This document shows positions 36,329 through 46,010 of a stretch of DNA of 64,000 bases, piece after piece. The notes under the pieces are model-generated. The model was given only the letters and a program-made list of their open reading frames with translations, did not search any database and had not been told where the DNA came from. The stretch spans positions 682,001 through 746,000 of the forward strand of contig JADJRH010000011.1 in assembly GCA_016712345.1 (NCBI GenBank). The letters are read 5' to 3'. This DNA is from Polyangiaceae bacterium (GTDB taxonomy: Bacteria > Myxococcota_A > Polyangia > Polyangiales > Polyangiaceae). The first letter of the stretch is position 1; every line of letters starts with the position of its first letter. A program made the translations under genes and the position numbers.

Positions 36329-38857
36329 ATGGGAAATGGAATCTACGGTTTCATCGTCGATGGGGCTACCGTACCCCTCAGGAAGACAGGCAACATCCGA
36401 TACGTCACGCCCGCGCGGGGCGTACGAATGATGAACCTCGCAGCGCGCCTGGCACGCTCCTCGCGACTGGCGCTCGACTCTGGCTACCCGGCCGATGCAC
36501 TTGTCGTGTGGGGAGACAGGTCGAAGCTTGATGAGATCCGGACGTATCGCGATGTTCGCAATACGCGCAGCGCGTTTCAGGATCTCGAGGGAAACCTTCT
36601 CATCCTTACCAATGAGGTTCTTGTCTGCTTTGCGAGCAAAGTCACCGACGCCGAAAAGACCCATTTGCTGAAGGGTTTCAAGGGACGCATCGTAGAGAGG
36701 CGCGCCGATGTCTGGAAGTTCTACGTGGATGAGCCAGATGACGACGCCCCGCTTCTTGTCTCAAATGAGCTGTCTCGGTCGAGCGTTGTCGCTTATGCGG
36801 AGCCGAACGCCTTGCAGCACATCCACCTCCAGATGCCAGGACGCAACGAGCCACGGTTTCCCGACCAATGGCACCTCCGCAACACTGGACAGAACGGCGG
36901 CACGGCCGGCGCGGACGTCGATGCGCTCGGAGCGTGGGCGATCACGGCGGGCTCCCCCAATGTTCAGGTCGTCGTTCACGACTCGGGTGTCGACATAAAT
37001 CACCCCGATCTTGTCGCGAACATTGCGCCGGGGTGGGACTTCGACAACGGGGACAACGACGCGACGAATGACGCAGGGCCGCACGGCACCGCTTGCGCCG
37101 GGATCATCGCCGCTGCAATCAATGGCGCTGGCGTCTCCGGAATCGCGCCACGCTGCCAGATCGTTCCGCTGAGGGCGGCCGCAGCGCATACCTGGGACGA
37201 ATGGGCCGGCACCTTCGACTGGGCGGCTCAGCGTGGGCGCATCATCTCGTGCTCCTGGACGATCACACCGAACAACACGCTTTCGGCGGCGATTCGGCGC
37301 GCAGTAAACAATGGAGTGGCCGTCTTCTGCGCGGCAGGGAACAATGGGACCGGCACGATCTCGTATCCGGCGAGCCTGGCGGAGACGATTGCTGTCGGTG
37401 CAAGCACAAATCGGGACGTGCGAGCGGGCTATAGTCAGTTTGGGGTCGGTCTCGACGTCGTGGCACCGAGCAGCGGAGGGACGCTGCGGATCGAGACAAC
37501 GGATGTACGGGGTGCCAATGGGTACAATGCTGGGGCATCGCCGGGCGGCGACTACTGCAACGCGAACGACGCTTCCGGGTTCGGCGGGACGTCAGCAGCC
37601 ACGCCGCTAACGGCTGGTGTCGCCGCGCTTATGCTGAGCGTGAATCCCGCCTTGACTCCCGCCGAGATTCGACAGATTCTACAATCGACTGCCGACAAGA
37701 TTGATCCCATCAACGCCGCCTATGACGCGACCGGCTGGAGCAATCAGTACGGCTTTGGACGAGTCAATGCAGCTCGCGCCGTTCAGGGGGCCAGACCCCC
37801 GTATGCTCCGGTCTATGCTCAGGGCGATCCCGGCAACGGGATCGGAGGCTACGACCTGAAGTCGCCGGCCGACCGCGCTTTTGCATTCGACTACGACCAC
37901 AGCGGCAAGCTCGACCACATCGTGCTGTACCGGCCGGCCACCGGAACGATGTGGATCCTCAAGAACAACGGAGGCGCATTCTCGCCCGTTTATGCACAGG
38001 GCGATCCAGGTAACGGGATTGGGGGCTACGACCTGAAGTCGCCGGCCGACCGCGCTTTTGCATTCGACTACGACCACAGCGGCAAGCTCGACCACATCGT
38101 GCTGTACCGGCCGGCCACCGGAACGATGTGGATCCTCAAGAACAACGGAGGCGCATTCTCGCCCGTTTATGCACAGGGGGATCCAGGCAACGGGATCGGT
38201 GGCTACGACTTGAGATCGCCGGCCGACCGCGCTTTTGCATTCGACTACGACCACAGCGGCAAGCTCGACCACATCGTGCTGTACCGGCCGGCCACCGGAA
38301 CGATGTGGATCCTCAAGAACAACGGAGGCGCATTCTCGCCCGTTTACGCACAGGGCGATCCGGGCAACGGGATCGGAGGCTACGACTTGAGGTCGCCCGC
38401 TGACCTAGCTTTCGCGTTCGACTACGACCACAGCGGCAAGCTCGACCACATCGCGCTCTATCGACCGGGCACCGGGACGATGTGGATCCTCAGGAACAGC
38501 GGAGGCGCATTCTCGCCCGTTTACGCACAGGGCGATCCAGGCAATGGGATCGGAGGTTACGACCTGAAGTCGTCACGTGACCGCGCTCTGGCATTCGACT
38601 ACGACCACAGCGGCAAGCTCGACCACATCGCGCTTTATCGACCGGGCACCGGGACGATGTGGATCCTCAGGAACAACGGAGGCGCATTCTCGCCCGTTTA
38701 CGCACAGGGCGATCCGGGCAACGGGATCGGAGGCTACGATCTGAAGTCGGCGGCCGACCTTGCGTTCGCATTGGACTATGACCACAGCGGCAAGCTTGAC
38801 CACATGGGCTTGTATCGACCCGGCACCGGCACGATGTGGCTTCTGCGACGACAGTAG
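36329..38857 (+). CDS. S8 subtilase-like protease with propeller repeats
   Basis: An 842-residue protein. Residues about 200-480 are a subtilase: catalytic Asp in VVVHDSGVDINHPDL (the usual DTG is DSG), His in GPHGTACAGIIAA, Ser in GFGGTSAATPLTAGVAAL, with an AAGNNGTG oxyanion loop. The last 354 residues are six 59-residue repeats (VYAQGDPGNGIGGYDL, FDYDHSGKLDHI, YRPATGTMWIL), resembling VCBS/FG-GAP-type units. ATG 36329 has GGAGGA five bases upstream. No signal peptide is visible, so it may act inside the cell, as subtilases of defence modules do. It lies between attC D and attC 39009. Confidence 0.88.
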   Translation: MGNGIYGFIVDGATVPLRKTGNIRYVTPARGVRMMNLAARLARSSRLALDSGYPADALVVWGDRSKLDEIRTYRDVRNTRSAFQDLEGNLLILTNEVLVCFASKVTDAEKTHLLKGFKGRIVERRADVWKFYVDEPDDDAPLLVSNELSRSSVVAYAEPNALQHIHLQMPGRNEPRFPDQWHLRNTGQNGGTAGADVDALGAWAITAGSPNVQVVVHDSGVDINHPDLVANIAPGWDFDNGDNDATNDAGPHGTACAGIIAAAINGAGVSGIAPRCQIVPLRAAAAHTWDEWAGTFDWAAQRGRIISCSWTITPNNTLSAAIRRAVNNGVAVFCAAGNNGTGTISYPASLAETIAVGASTNRDVRAGYSQFGVGLDVVAPSSGGTLRIETTDVRGANGYNAGASPGGDYCNANDASGFGGTSAATPLTAGVAALMLSVNPALTPAEIRQILQSTADKIDPINAAYDATGWSNQYGFGRVNAARAVQGARPPYAPVYAQGDPGNGIGGYDLKSPADRAFAFDYDHSGKLDHIVLYRPATGTMWILKNNGGAFSPVYAQGDPGNGIGGYDLKSPADRAFAFDYDHSGKLDHIVLYRPATGTMWILKNNGGAFSPVYAQGDPGNGIGGYDLRSPADRAFAFDYDHSGKLDHIVLYRPATGTMWILKNNGGAFSPVYAQGDPGNGIGGYDLRSPADLAFAFDYDHSGKLDHIALYRPGTGTMWILRNSGGAFSPVYAQGDPGNGIGGYDLKSSRDRALAFDYDHSGKLDHIALYRPGTGTMWILRNNGGAFSPVYAQGDPGNGIGGYDLKSAADLAFALDYDHSGKLDHMGLYRPGTGTMWLLRRQ

Positions 38858-39008
38858 CCAACAGGGAGCGCGCGTTTCAATGGCGCTGTTTCAAGGCGAT
38901 TGCGGTGCCGCAGATGCAACGTTCACGTCGTCGATTCTTCAGCATCCATGGTCCGCCGCGATTGTAGAGCGGGGGCTCCCGCAGGGACGAGTAGAATACG
39001 AAAGAGCG

Positions 39009-39083
39009 AGCCAACCAGCCATTGCAGCCGACAACACGGGCTTACTTCGTGCGCCCCTGTTGCGGCTGAATGGCACGTTGTGT
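39009..39083 (+). other. attC-like recombination site 7
   Basis: Left box AGCCAAC. The arms GCCATTGCAGCCGACAACA and TGTTGCGGCTGAATGGC pair perfectly except for an unpaired G and A six bases apart. The right core is GTTGTGT. Confidence 0.85.
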
Positions 39084-39140
39084 AGGCGACGAGAGAGCCA
39101 CCGAAGAATACACATTATCCGACAATAACTGGATTAACCA

Positions 39141-40310
39141 ATGGTCAAAACCCCCGTATCAGACTCAGAATCAGATGTCATACAACGCTTTAGCTTTGGC
39201 GTCGGCTGTTTCCGATTTAGCTACTGGGATGGCGAGGCCAAGCAAGTTACGTCGGAAGAGGTCTTGAACGCCGTTCGAAAGGCCCTCGAGGCTCTCCCTG
39301 CGCTCAACAACCTGGAAATTGAGCCGCCCTTGGCTCCGCGCACTATCGAGGTGGCGACCACGGCTCGTCCGGTTCTCCAAGACGGCGAGTCAATCATCTC
39401 GCCCCAGGCTATGCGAATTGATTTCGACCTTTACATTCCGAGTAGGGTTCAGCACTCGCTTATCGGCGAGACGCTGCCTGGCGGGGACTCGGCAGTCTCC
39501 ATCACCGGCACAGAGCGCTTTCGGGTGTGCATCCGCGATACGTTTCACGGCGAAGTGGCATTCGTCCAGCCGCTGGACCCCTCAGGGGATGACGCGTTGG
39601 ATGACTCACCATCGACGGCGGTGCAGGTCGTGCGCGAGTTCCTGAAGAAGAACTTCAAGGATCCGACCGGCAAGGTGCTTTTTGAGGTCATCGGACCTAG
39701 CCCGTTCCACGCCGACTTCTACTTGACTCATGGCGCCACAAAGGACAGTCACAGATTTTCTTTGAAGGCGACCAGGCCTCTTGGGTACGCAGCGTTCAAC
39801 TTTACTGCCAGCAATGAGCACTTCGACTCCCCAGAGGATGCGCTCGAAGAACTCTTCTTTGATTTATCTCACGAACTTGGCCTATTCTACGAGGTAACGT
39901 GCCTACGTATCCAGGCTCTTCACGAGTGGGAAGCACTGAGCACGCTCATCGAAGGACTATTGGCGGACACATCTACTCGTTCCGAGAAGAAGACGAAGCG
40001 CCCGAAATTGCCTCCGCTTGAGGGTCTGATGAATGCACTCGCGCGCTTCGAAATCGATCAGGTATACCGTGACAGTCAGATCGCTGGGCACAAGCGGAGC
40101 CTCTACGACTCCGATACCGACAAGTACATTCGAGAGCTTGTTGAAGAAGCAATCAAGGAGATTCCTCAGTATCCTACCGAGCAAATCGGGCGAGTGTTGG
40201 CGTTTCATTGGGCGAGACGACAAAAACGATTTGAATACCTGGTGGCAACGCTCTGCGCCTTACTCGGCGGTGCCGTGGGGTCACTAATCACCCTCGCCGC
40301 AAGCAAGTAG
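39141..40310 (+). CDS. unknown cassette protein with C-terminal membrane segment
   Basis: A 389-residue protein that I do not recognise. The body is mixed alpha/beta. The last 25 residues (YLVATLCALLGGAVGSLITL) form one hydrophobic segment that would anchor it in the membrane by its tail. A charged stretch, RSEKKTKRPKLPP (about 277-289), precedes a helical region. The start at ATG 39141 has no strong ribosome-binding site. It is the only gene between the attC sites at 39009 and 40349, so it is a complete cassette. A membrane-acting defence effector is possible but unproven. Confidence 0.65.
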   Translation: MVKTPVSDSESDVIQRFSFGVGCFRFSYWDGEAKQVTSEEVLNAVRKALEALPALNNLEIEPPLAPRTIEVATTARPVLQDGESIISPQAMRIDFDLYIPSRVQHSLIGETLPGGDSAVSITGTERFRVCIRDTFHGEVAFVQPLDPSGDDALDDSPSTAVQVVREFLKKNFKDPTGKVLFEVIGPSPFHADFYLTHGATKDSHRFSLKATRPLGYAAFNFTASNEHFDSPEDALEELFFDLSHELGLFYEVTCLRIQALHEWEALSTLIEGLLADTSTRSEKKTKRPKLPPLEGLMNALARFEIDQVYRDSQIAGHKRSLYDSDTDKYIRELVEEAIKEIPQYPTEQIGRVLAFHWARRQKRFEYLVATLCALLGGAVGSLITLAASK

Positions 40311-40348
40311 CTTACAGACGGATAGTCGATGTCGCACAAGACAGGGCT

Positions 40349-40434
40349 GCACAACTCACCAATGCAGCTGACAAGCGCGTTCGGGCGCCCTGACGGGCTT
40401 CCTCACACGCTTGCAGCTGATTGCAGCGTTCAGC
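40349..40434 (+). other. attC-like recombination site 8
   Basis: Left box GCACAAC. The arms CCAATGCAGCTGACAAGCG and CGCTTGCAGCTGATTGC pair with an unpaired G and A six bases apart. The right core is GTTCAGC. Confidence 0.8.
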
Positions 40435-40524
40435 ACACCAACCACCGCCACCGATTGTGATCGCGATGTCCTTCAACACGCCTGAAATTGTCGCTCTGAT
40501 ATCCAAGCGCGAAGGGAGTTGGCG

Positions 40525-41865
40525 ATGACGGATGGCAAGAGAACGTTCAACGCACACCTGGGTCCAGAAGCGCACGCCAAACCGTATCAGTGCCTTCTTG
40601 AAGACTCATCTTGGTTCGACATCCCGAAAACGCGCGAGCTCGTGCATCTTCTTGTCGAGCAGTATGGGGGCACCAAACAAACACTCAAGAAGTGGCGAAA
40701 GACTCCACCATTTTCGGTCACTTGGTTCGATCGGAGGGCCAAACCGCCCACACAACGGCGCTCCGTCGAGATAACATTTGATAAGCTCGTCGAACACATA
40801 ATGGAGCGACGCGGTATCGACCATCAGTCCCTGGATCTGACCGCACCCGAACATGCCCAAGATAATTGGATGGACTCTGATGTTACTTGGTGGGGTCACT
40901 ACCTCCCCATAAACGAGGTGCCCGAGACCTTTACCACCATAGTCGAGCTGCCTCTTGGTCCCGATTTTCCCGTGGTACCCGGGATCGAGCGCGAGGGCTT
41001 CGTAACGTCGTCTCCACAATTGCATCTCCAAAGAGCACTTCTGGCCGCGCGATCTCGTGTTCTTCGCGAAGCGCCCCTGTTTGTACCCCAAGTCATCGAT
41101 CGCGATCGGGGCCAACATGTCCAGATGATCATTGGTGGCACGCCTCCACTGGCCGGCCTGATCGAATTTTTGAGCCTCTACGTGACGATACTAGATATCA
41201 CACTGATGCAGGCTTACTACGCCGGCTTTTATGCTTCCAGCAAGACGAAGCTCAAGTTTGATAAAGACGTAATGGGACCAGCCACTGGACGCCGCGTGAT
41301 TGACAAGATTCGCTGGGTCCGAGCACTCTCTGGCCAACCCCTCAATGCCCAAACCGAGCTCACCACATTCAATCGCATGAAGGCCGTACGGAATCACTTC
41401 ACCCACTTCGATCCTCCGTGCCTTGCCGTCTCAATTGATGACGTAGCCGAGTGGCTCTCGAACACGCCGGTTCTTGCCTGGCTCTTGATCAAGATAAGAC
41501 GTTGCCTGGGCGTTCCGATCTCCGGCCCTCTTGTGCAGCTGGCGATGGCACCCAGGGTTCTTCCAGTGGCACGGGATCCCCAGCACGAGCGACGCCCGCA
41601 GCCTACGGACGCAGGATACCTCTCCTCGACTTGGAGGGGGGCTCACCCGCACGCCGGACGAGATCCACTTCGAGTCCCAGAGCGACTGCTGAGCGACCTC
41701 GACGAACTCTCGCGCCGAGCAGCCCGAGTGTTTGGCCGAGACTGTACGACGGGCGAGCTAATCGAAGCGCTTTTAACCCATCAATTGGCCGAGATGAAGC
41801 AACGCGATGATCAGTATCTCTCAAGGGAGCTTTGGCCCCACGTGCGCAAGGCGAAAAACAGTTGA
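40525..41865 (+). CDS. unknown cassette protein with HEPN-like motif
   Basis: A 446-residue protein. The only motif I can point to is RMKAVRNHFTHFD (about 287-299), a helix with an R-x4-H pattern like that of HEPN ribonucleases. It sits after a hydrophobic helical region (LIEFLSLYVTILDITLMQAY). The C-terminal part is charged (LSDLDELSRRAARVFGR). ATG 40525 is chosen over the TTG six bases earlier because GAAGGGAG lies at the right distance. It is the only gene between the attC sites at 40349 and 41931. HEPN membership is tentative. Confidence 0.6.
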   Translation: MTDGKRTFNAHLGPEAHAKPYQCLLEDSSWFDIPKTRELVHLLVEQYGGTKQTLKKWRKTPPFSVTWFDRRAKPPTQRRSVEITFDKLVEHIMERRGIDHQSLDLTAPEHAQDNWMDSDVTWWGHYLPINEVPETFTTIVELPLGPDFPVVPGIEREGFVTSSPQLHLQRALLAARSRVLREAPLFVPQVIDRDRGQHVQMIIGGTPPLAGLIEFLSLYVTILDITLMQAYYAGFYASSKTKLKFDKDVMGPATGRRVIDKIRWVRALSGQPLNAQTELTTFNRMKAVRNHFTHFDPPCLAVSIDDVAEWLSNTPVLAWLLIKIRRCLGVPISGPLVQLAMAPRVLPVARDPQHERRPQPTDAGYLSSTWRGAHPHAGRDPLRVPERLLSDLDELSRRAARVFGRDCTTGELIEALLTHQLAEMKQRDDQYLSRELWPHVRKAKNS

Positions 41866-41930
41866 TGATGTTCGCATGCCACGATCCCACTACATTCGAG
41901 GAGAGCGCATATGACGATGGTCAGGATGGT

Positions 41931-42031
41931 GCCGAACATGCGCGTGGATCTGACGGAAAGGCTTGCTGCGTGCGGCGTCCGTCGGCCGCCGCACTTGCGG
42001 CACCATTCCGCAGCTCATCCGCGCGTTGGGC
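41931..42031 (+). other. attC-like recombination site 9
   Basis: Left box GCCGAAC, right core GTTGGGC (fits GTTRRRY exactly). The arms GCGCGTGGATCTGACGGAA and TTCCGCAGCTCATCCGCGC pair with unpaired G and A. It has the same length, 101 bp, as the sites at 13469 and 17731. Confidence 0.78.
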
Positions 42032-42072
42032 AGTAGGACGCCGGTGGTGACGCCGGATGGAGAGAAGCGCAG

Positions 42073-42903
42073 ATGACAAATCGTCCCTGGAAGCGTGGCA
42101 GGAGCAAAGCCGGCAGGCATCTCCTGGCGGCGGGGTTCACGCTGTCCGTGGGATACGCGTTCGGAGTCTTCACGCTCGGGGGGTGTGGGGGCTCGCAAGC
42201 GGGCTACGACCCACCTACCGACGGGCAGCTTCCCGAACGCGTGGTGGAGAAGCTGACGGACTGTAGCAGACGCGGCCCCGCTGCGCTCCAGCCCGTCAAA
42301 CACACCGTCTCGTTCGACGTCTTCATGAACCCCGACGGCCAGGTCGAACAGGTGGCGCTCAGGGACTCGACGCTCCGCCTCGACGAGGTCGAGGCTTGCA
42401 TGGCAGGCGCGCTCCACGACCTGTCGGAGCGTGCCATCAATGCGCCCCTGCGACGCCGCGAGCCCGCCTTCCCAGCGTCCCTCCCACCCGAGACGCGCGC
42501 GCTGGTCGCCAATCCCATCGCAATCGGCGTGGGTGTCGCGGAGGTCGCCCCCCGCCACCACCACCGCCTCCCAAGCCAAAGCCACGATGCGAAGTCGCAT
42601 TCCCCGAAGTCGTGAACTGCTTCTTCATCTAGCAAGCCAAGTATCCCGATCGCAAGTCGGCGCTCGAGGCGGTGATCAAGAGCCTTCCCATGGAACGGCA
42701 AAAGAGGCCATTTACGACGGCTCGTACCGAGAAAGTCGAGGGAGGGCGGTAGGGGAACGGACCACACGACCTATTGGTCTGCCGACCGGAGGACGAAAAT
42801 CACGATTGGCTGCTACGAGCAATGTTGCAAGAACACGGAAGATGGGCCCGTCATCGTAGAGGGGATGAAGTGCTATGAGCACAACACAGCATACGTCCGT
42901 TAG
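42073..42903 (+). pseudogene. AgmX-like lipoprotein with decayed C-terminal toxin-like part
   Basis: ATG 42073 has GGAGAG upstream. The signal ends in LGGC, a lipobox. Residues 60-120 (VSFDVFMNPDGQVEQVALRD, VEACMAGALHDLS) resemble the AgmX/TonB-C-like domain of myxobacterial lipoproteins. After about 42540 the frame breaks: related coding continues in other frames (PKPKPRCEVAFPEVVNC, then a TAG, then YPDRKSALEAVIKSLP; later KITIGCYEQCCKNTEDGP), ending at 42903. The final Cys-rich piece overlaps the next gene by 29 bp, as toxin and immunity genes often do. It is probably an inactive polymorphic-toxin-like gene. Confidence 0.55.
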
Positions 42904-43648
42904 CCACCGCGCCGTCTGCCTCGAACGGCTCGCGCGGGCGATACACGCGCCGTCGGGCAGGTACTTCGCGTGGCATTCGGTCCTCATGAGGCGCCTCTGC
43001 CTCGTGCTGTGGGAACTGCCGCTCCACGTGCAGGTCGGGCTCGCCGTCTCCACGGCGGAGCGGTACCTTCCGGCCTTTGAGCGGAAGCACCCCCATCTGT
43101 CAGAATTGCGGCAGTTCTTCGTTCGATGCCTCACGGCCGATCCCCCTACGGATTTCGACATCGAGGCGTGGGCCACGAACCTGTCCGAGGATGACGCCGG
43201 CGACCTTTCGGATAGTGCGCTTCGCGTGGCCGCCAGCCACGCCGCCGAGGCGACGCGCGAGGGCCTTGCGCCGACCGCCGTCACGTCGGCATGCATGCTC
43301 AGCGTTGCCAACGGCATCGGGGTGGGCGAGGAAGAAGCGTGGATGGCGGTCGATCCGGAGGCGGCGCAAGAAGAGCTAGAGCGCTTCCGGCGGAGCGCGC
43401 TGGATTTGCCACCACTTCCGCGCGATTGGTCGAAGTATCGAGACCCTTGGCACCATGCCGAGGTGCGAACCGCCGTCTATACAGTGTGGAACGCCGTTGT
43501 CGCGTGGCTCCGCGCGGCCGACGTAGGAGAGTACCCGGACTATGTGGATCGCAAGTTGCTCGCCATGCTACTTCGGGAGATCAAAAAGCTCCCCCGGGTG
43601 GTCTATCCGCCGTATCCAGACAGGTTGACGCCGGATGAGGAGCCGTAA
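42875..43648 (+). CDS. putative immunity-type or hypothetical protein
   Basis: A 257-residue helix-rich, acidic protein without signal peptide, not recognised. Its ATG at 42875 lies inside the end of the preceding decayed gene, 29 bp before that gene's stop, suggesting translational coupling. Trp-rich segments (DIEAWATNLSEDDAGDLSD, YRDPWHHAEVRTAVYTVW) are seen. The overlap and the toxin-like tail upstream suggest an immunity protein that outlived its toxin; this is inference from context only. Confidence 0.65.
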   Translation: MSTTQHTSVSHRAVCLERLARAIHAPSGRYFAWHSVLMRRLCLVLWELPLHVQVGLAVSTAERYLPAFERKHPHLSELRQFFVRCLTADPPTDFDIEAWATNLSEDDAGDLSDSALRVAASHAAEATREGLAPTAVTSACMLSVANGIGVGEEEAWMAVDPEAAQEELERFRRSALDLPPLPRDWSKYRDPWHHAEVRTAVYTVWNAVVAWLRAADVGEYPDYVDRKLLAMLLREIKKLPRVVYPPYPDRLTPDEEP

Positions 43649-43738
43649 GCGTCTCCGCCAAACAGGACACGTCGATGCTCATGGATACCGCGGATACACG
43701 AAGATCGGAGCCCTTCGCATGGGCCCTCTGCCGCCGCC

Positions 43739-45322
43739 TCACACCCAGCCGAGCGGCACCACCCGCACAGTCACCCCGTCAACCACCACGTCGCCCCCGA
43801 TCTGCTTGGGGATCTCGGCCTCGGGCACCGGCACAAACAACGCCAGCGTTGCTTCCGAGAGCCCCAGCTTCTTCGCATAGCCGGCCGTCTGAGCGTACCC
43901 TTGCCCGAGTTCGTACATATGCACAAAGCTCTTCACCTCGATCACGCCCATGCCCTCGCGGCTTCGTACCACGAGATCGACCTTGCCGTTTCCCGTCGGA
44001 AACTCGGGGCTAATGCTCGCCCGCCGCCCCAAAGCGTTCAATAGCCAGGCATAGAGATGAAAGTGCCCCACGGCCTCGGTCAAGTGCAGATCCGCTCGCC
44101 GGGGTTGCCCTACCCATGGATCGATGCCCCGCGCCTTGAGCCGCTTCAAATACCCTCGGTAGCGCTCCAGCAGCGGGTGTACACACAGCCCGCCGGAAAC
44201 GAATACATCTGAAAGCGTATGGCCGGGTTCAATCGCGAGAATTGGCCCCTTCTCGCCGAACATATCACCGGTTAGCGCGGCGTAGAGGCGCCGCTGCACA
44301 AAAGGCGACGAAAAGCGGCACACCGACCGTGAACCCTCCGCTTCGTCGGGGACGACCGCCTCGTCGATGATGCCGTTCATGTAGAGGAAACTGCACCACT
44401 CCTTGTCCTGGACGAAAGGGACGTTGGGGTCTGTAAACAGGGCCGTAACCTGCTCCAAGTAGGGCCCGCGGGCCTTGGCGAGGAGGTTCATGATGGTGTT
44501 GCTCTGCTCTACCTGGCAGGCGCGGTTATAGACGTGGTTCCAGACCGCCGGGGTGATGGGCTCCGTGGGGCCGGGGTTGTACTTCTCGGTGAGCAGCTCC
44601 CCAAACCACGACACAAGCCCCGGCTGACCACGGGTAGATTCAAACACGGCATTCACCACCTCGGGATCGACCACCTGCCCACTCTCGGCTTGGTATTGCG
44701 CAAAGAGGTCTGTCGCCTCGTCTCGTGTCAGGTTGGGGATCGGCAGCGAGCGCTGCACATTGAACGGCGAACCGCGCGGGCTGTCGACGCCCAACACGCT
44801 CCGCACACCCACCAGCGCGAGGCCGTGGAGAAAGTAACCGCTGCGGTTCAGGTAGATGTCGCGGAACAGCGCGACCAGGCGATCGATGACCTTCCTCGGC
44901 AGGCTGTCGAACTCGTCAATGCAAAGGATGACAGGCCGATCGAAGTAGCCTCCTTTGCGCTCGAAAAGCCGAGTCCACTCTACCCAGTCTGTGGGCGCGG
45001 GCGGCTGGAATGAAAAGGCTTCCCTGAGGAGGTCAGGTACCACTTCGAGAAACGCTTTTTCGGTGCGATCTTCACCGAGGGTGCCTTGAACGGTCAGGAT
45101 GCCGACGACGAAGCGATTGCCGTAACGGGCGCGGATCTCTTCGAGCGCGCGGCGCATGATCCAGGTTACGCCTGTTTGCCGGGGAGCCGAGATGGTAAGA
45201 TAGTAGCCGCCCTTGGTTGGGTCGCCCACCAGCTCTTGCACGCAGCGCTCCACCAGATCTCGGCGCTCAACGCTGAAATGCTGCGTGGGATCGACCGGTC
45301 CGTACGAGCTGAATCGTCGCAT
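43739..45322 (-). CDS. AAA-like ATPase / PD-(D/E)XK protein without Walker A Lys
   Basis: A 527-residue protein. The P-loop region reads SAPRQTGVTWIMRRAL (about 45-60); related ATPases have GKT, so the ATP-binding Lys is Val (codon GTA). Walker B is intact (VILCIDEFDSLP, about 130-141). The C-terminus has a PD-(D/E)XK core: FPTGNGKVDLVVRS, then MGVIEVKSF and a helix with AQTAGYAKKLG. It is a distant relative of the AAA/DUF1703 genes at 22456 and 24403. ATP hydrolysis is probably lost while the nuclease-like site is kept. Confidence 0.8.
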   Translation of the reverse strand: MRRFSSYGPVDPTQHFSVERRDLVERCVQELVGDPTKGGYYLTISAPRQTGVTWIMRRALEEIRARYGNRFVVGILTVQGTLGEDRTEKAFLEVVPDLLREAFSFQPPAPTDWVEWTRLFERKGGYFDRPVILCIDEFDSLPRKVIDRLVALFRDIYLNRSGYFLHGLALVGVRSVLGVDSPRGSPFNVQRSLPIPNLTRDEATDLFAQYQAESGQVVDPEVVNAVFESTRGQPGLVSWFGELLTEKYNPGPTEPITPAVWNHVYNRACQVEQSNTIMNLLAKARGPYLEQVTALFTDPNVPFVQDKEWCSFLYMNGIIDEAVVPDEAEGSRSVCRFSSPFVQRRLYAALTGDMFGEKGPILAIEPGHTLSDVFVSGGLCVHPLLERYRGYLKRLKARGIDPWVGQPRRADLHLTEAVGHFHLYAWLLNALGRRASISPEFPTGNGKVDLVVRSREGMGVIEVKSFVHMYELGQGYAQTAGYAKKLGLSEATLALFVPVPEAEIPKQIGGDVVVDGVTVRVVPLGWV

Positions 45323-45439
45323 GGGCGCACCTTACCACGTTCAACGGCCGCGGCGCGAGTCCCGCCGATTCCTTTTGCCGCCGAAACCGCTTTCCGTCGC
45401 CCATCCCTCACGCCGTCTTGTTGCTGTTTTCAAGCGTTT

Positions 45440-45735
45440 TTTTGGGGGCGCCTTCTACACCCTGTTGCCCAAGTGTACCCCACGGGCGCGCGAAACCTCC
45501 CCCCTCGCTCGAACCAAAGCCCCATAGCTGCGGCATTGCAAAAGCGCGGGGGGCGTTGCGGGGGGCGCGAGCCCTCCCGCCCTTGGAAGAAACAGCGATG
45601 GATCTCAGGCAAGCCCGTCCGCTGTGCAACGCGCGTTCTTGATGATTTGGCGGTTGCATGCGAAGAGTAAACGCGAGACAATGGTGCGGTGGTGAACGCG
45701 GAGCGGGCAGGGATGCAGGCAGATGGACGGAACGG
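45440..45735 (+). repeat. dispersed 350-bp repeat, copy E
   Basis: It has the same block order as copies A-D. The attC-like end is damaged: the left arm GGTGAACGCGGAGCGGGCAG is present at 45691 but the right core is lost after GGTCCA. The stretch 45736-46010 shows no convincing gene. Confidence 0.85.
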
Positions 45736-46010
45736 TCCACCGGAGGGCCGAACGGTTGCCAAGAACCCGCCCACCGACCCGATCCGCAGCGGGGCCCCTT
45801 CGCCGGCGCTTCATTCGCCCGTTGATGCTACACTGCATCTCGCGGTGGAAGCGCTGGAGCGGATCCATGAGGCGGGACTTATGAACTGGCGCGAAGACCT
45901 GACTCCCTCAAGCTGGACGGAGGCATCATGAATCATGCGGGCAACGGGGTAGGGGGGCGAAGGTGCGCCGCTCGCGAGCGGGGCGCAAGGCCGAAAGTAG
46001 AGGCGTGTGA

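Noticed and set aside
45689..45931. 80-codon plus-strand frame after repeat copy E
   Set aside because: Its first third lies in repeat DNA, there is no ribosome-binding site and no recognisable protein.
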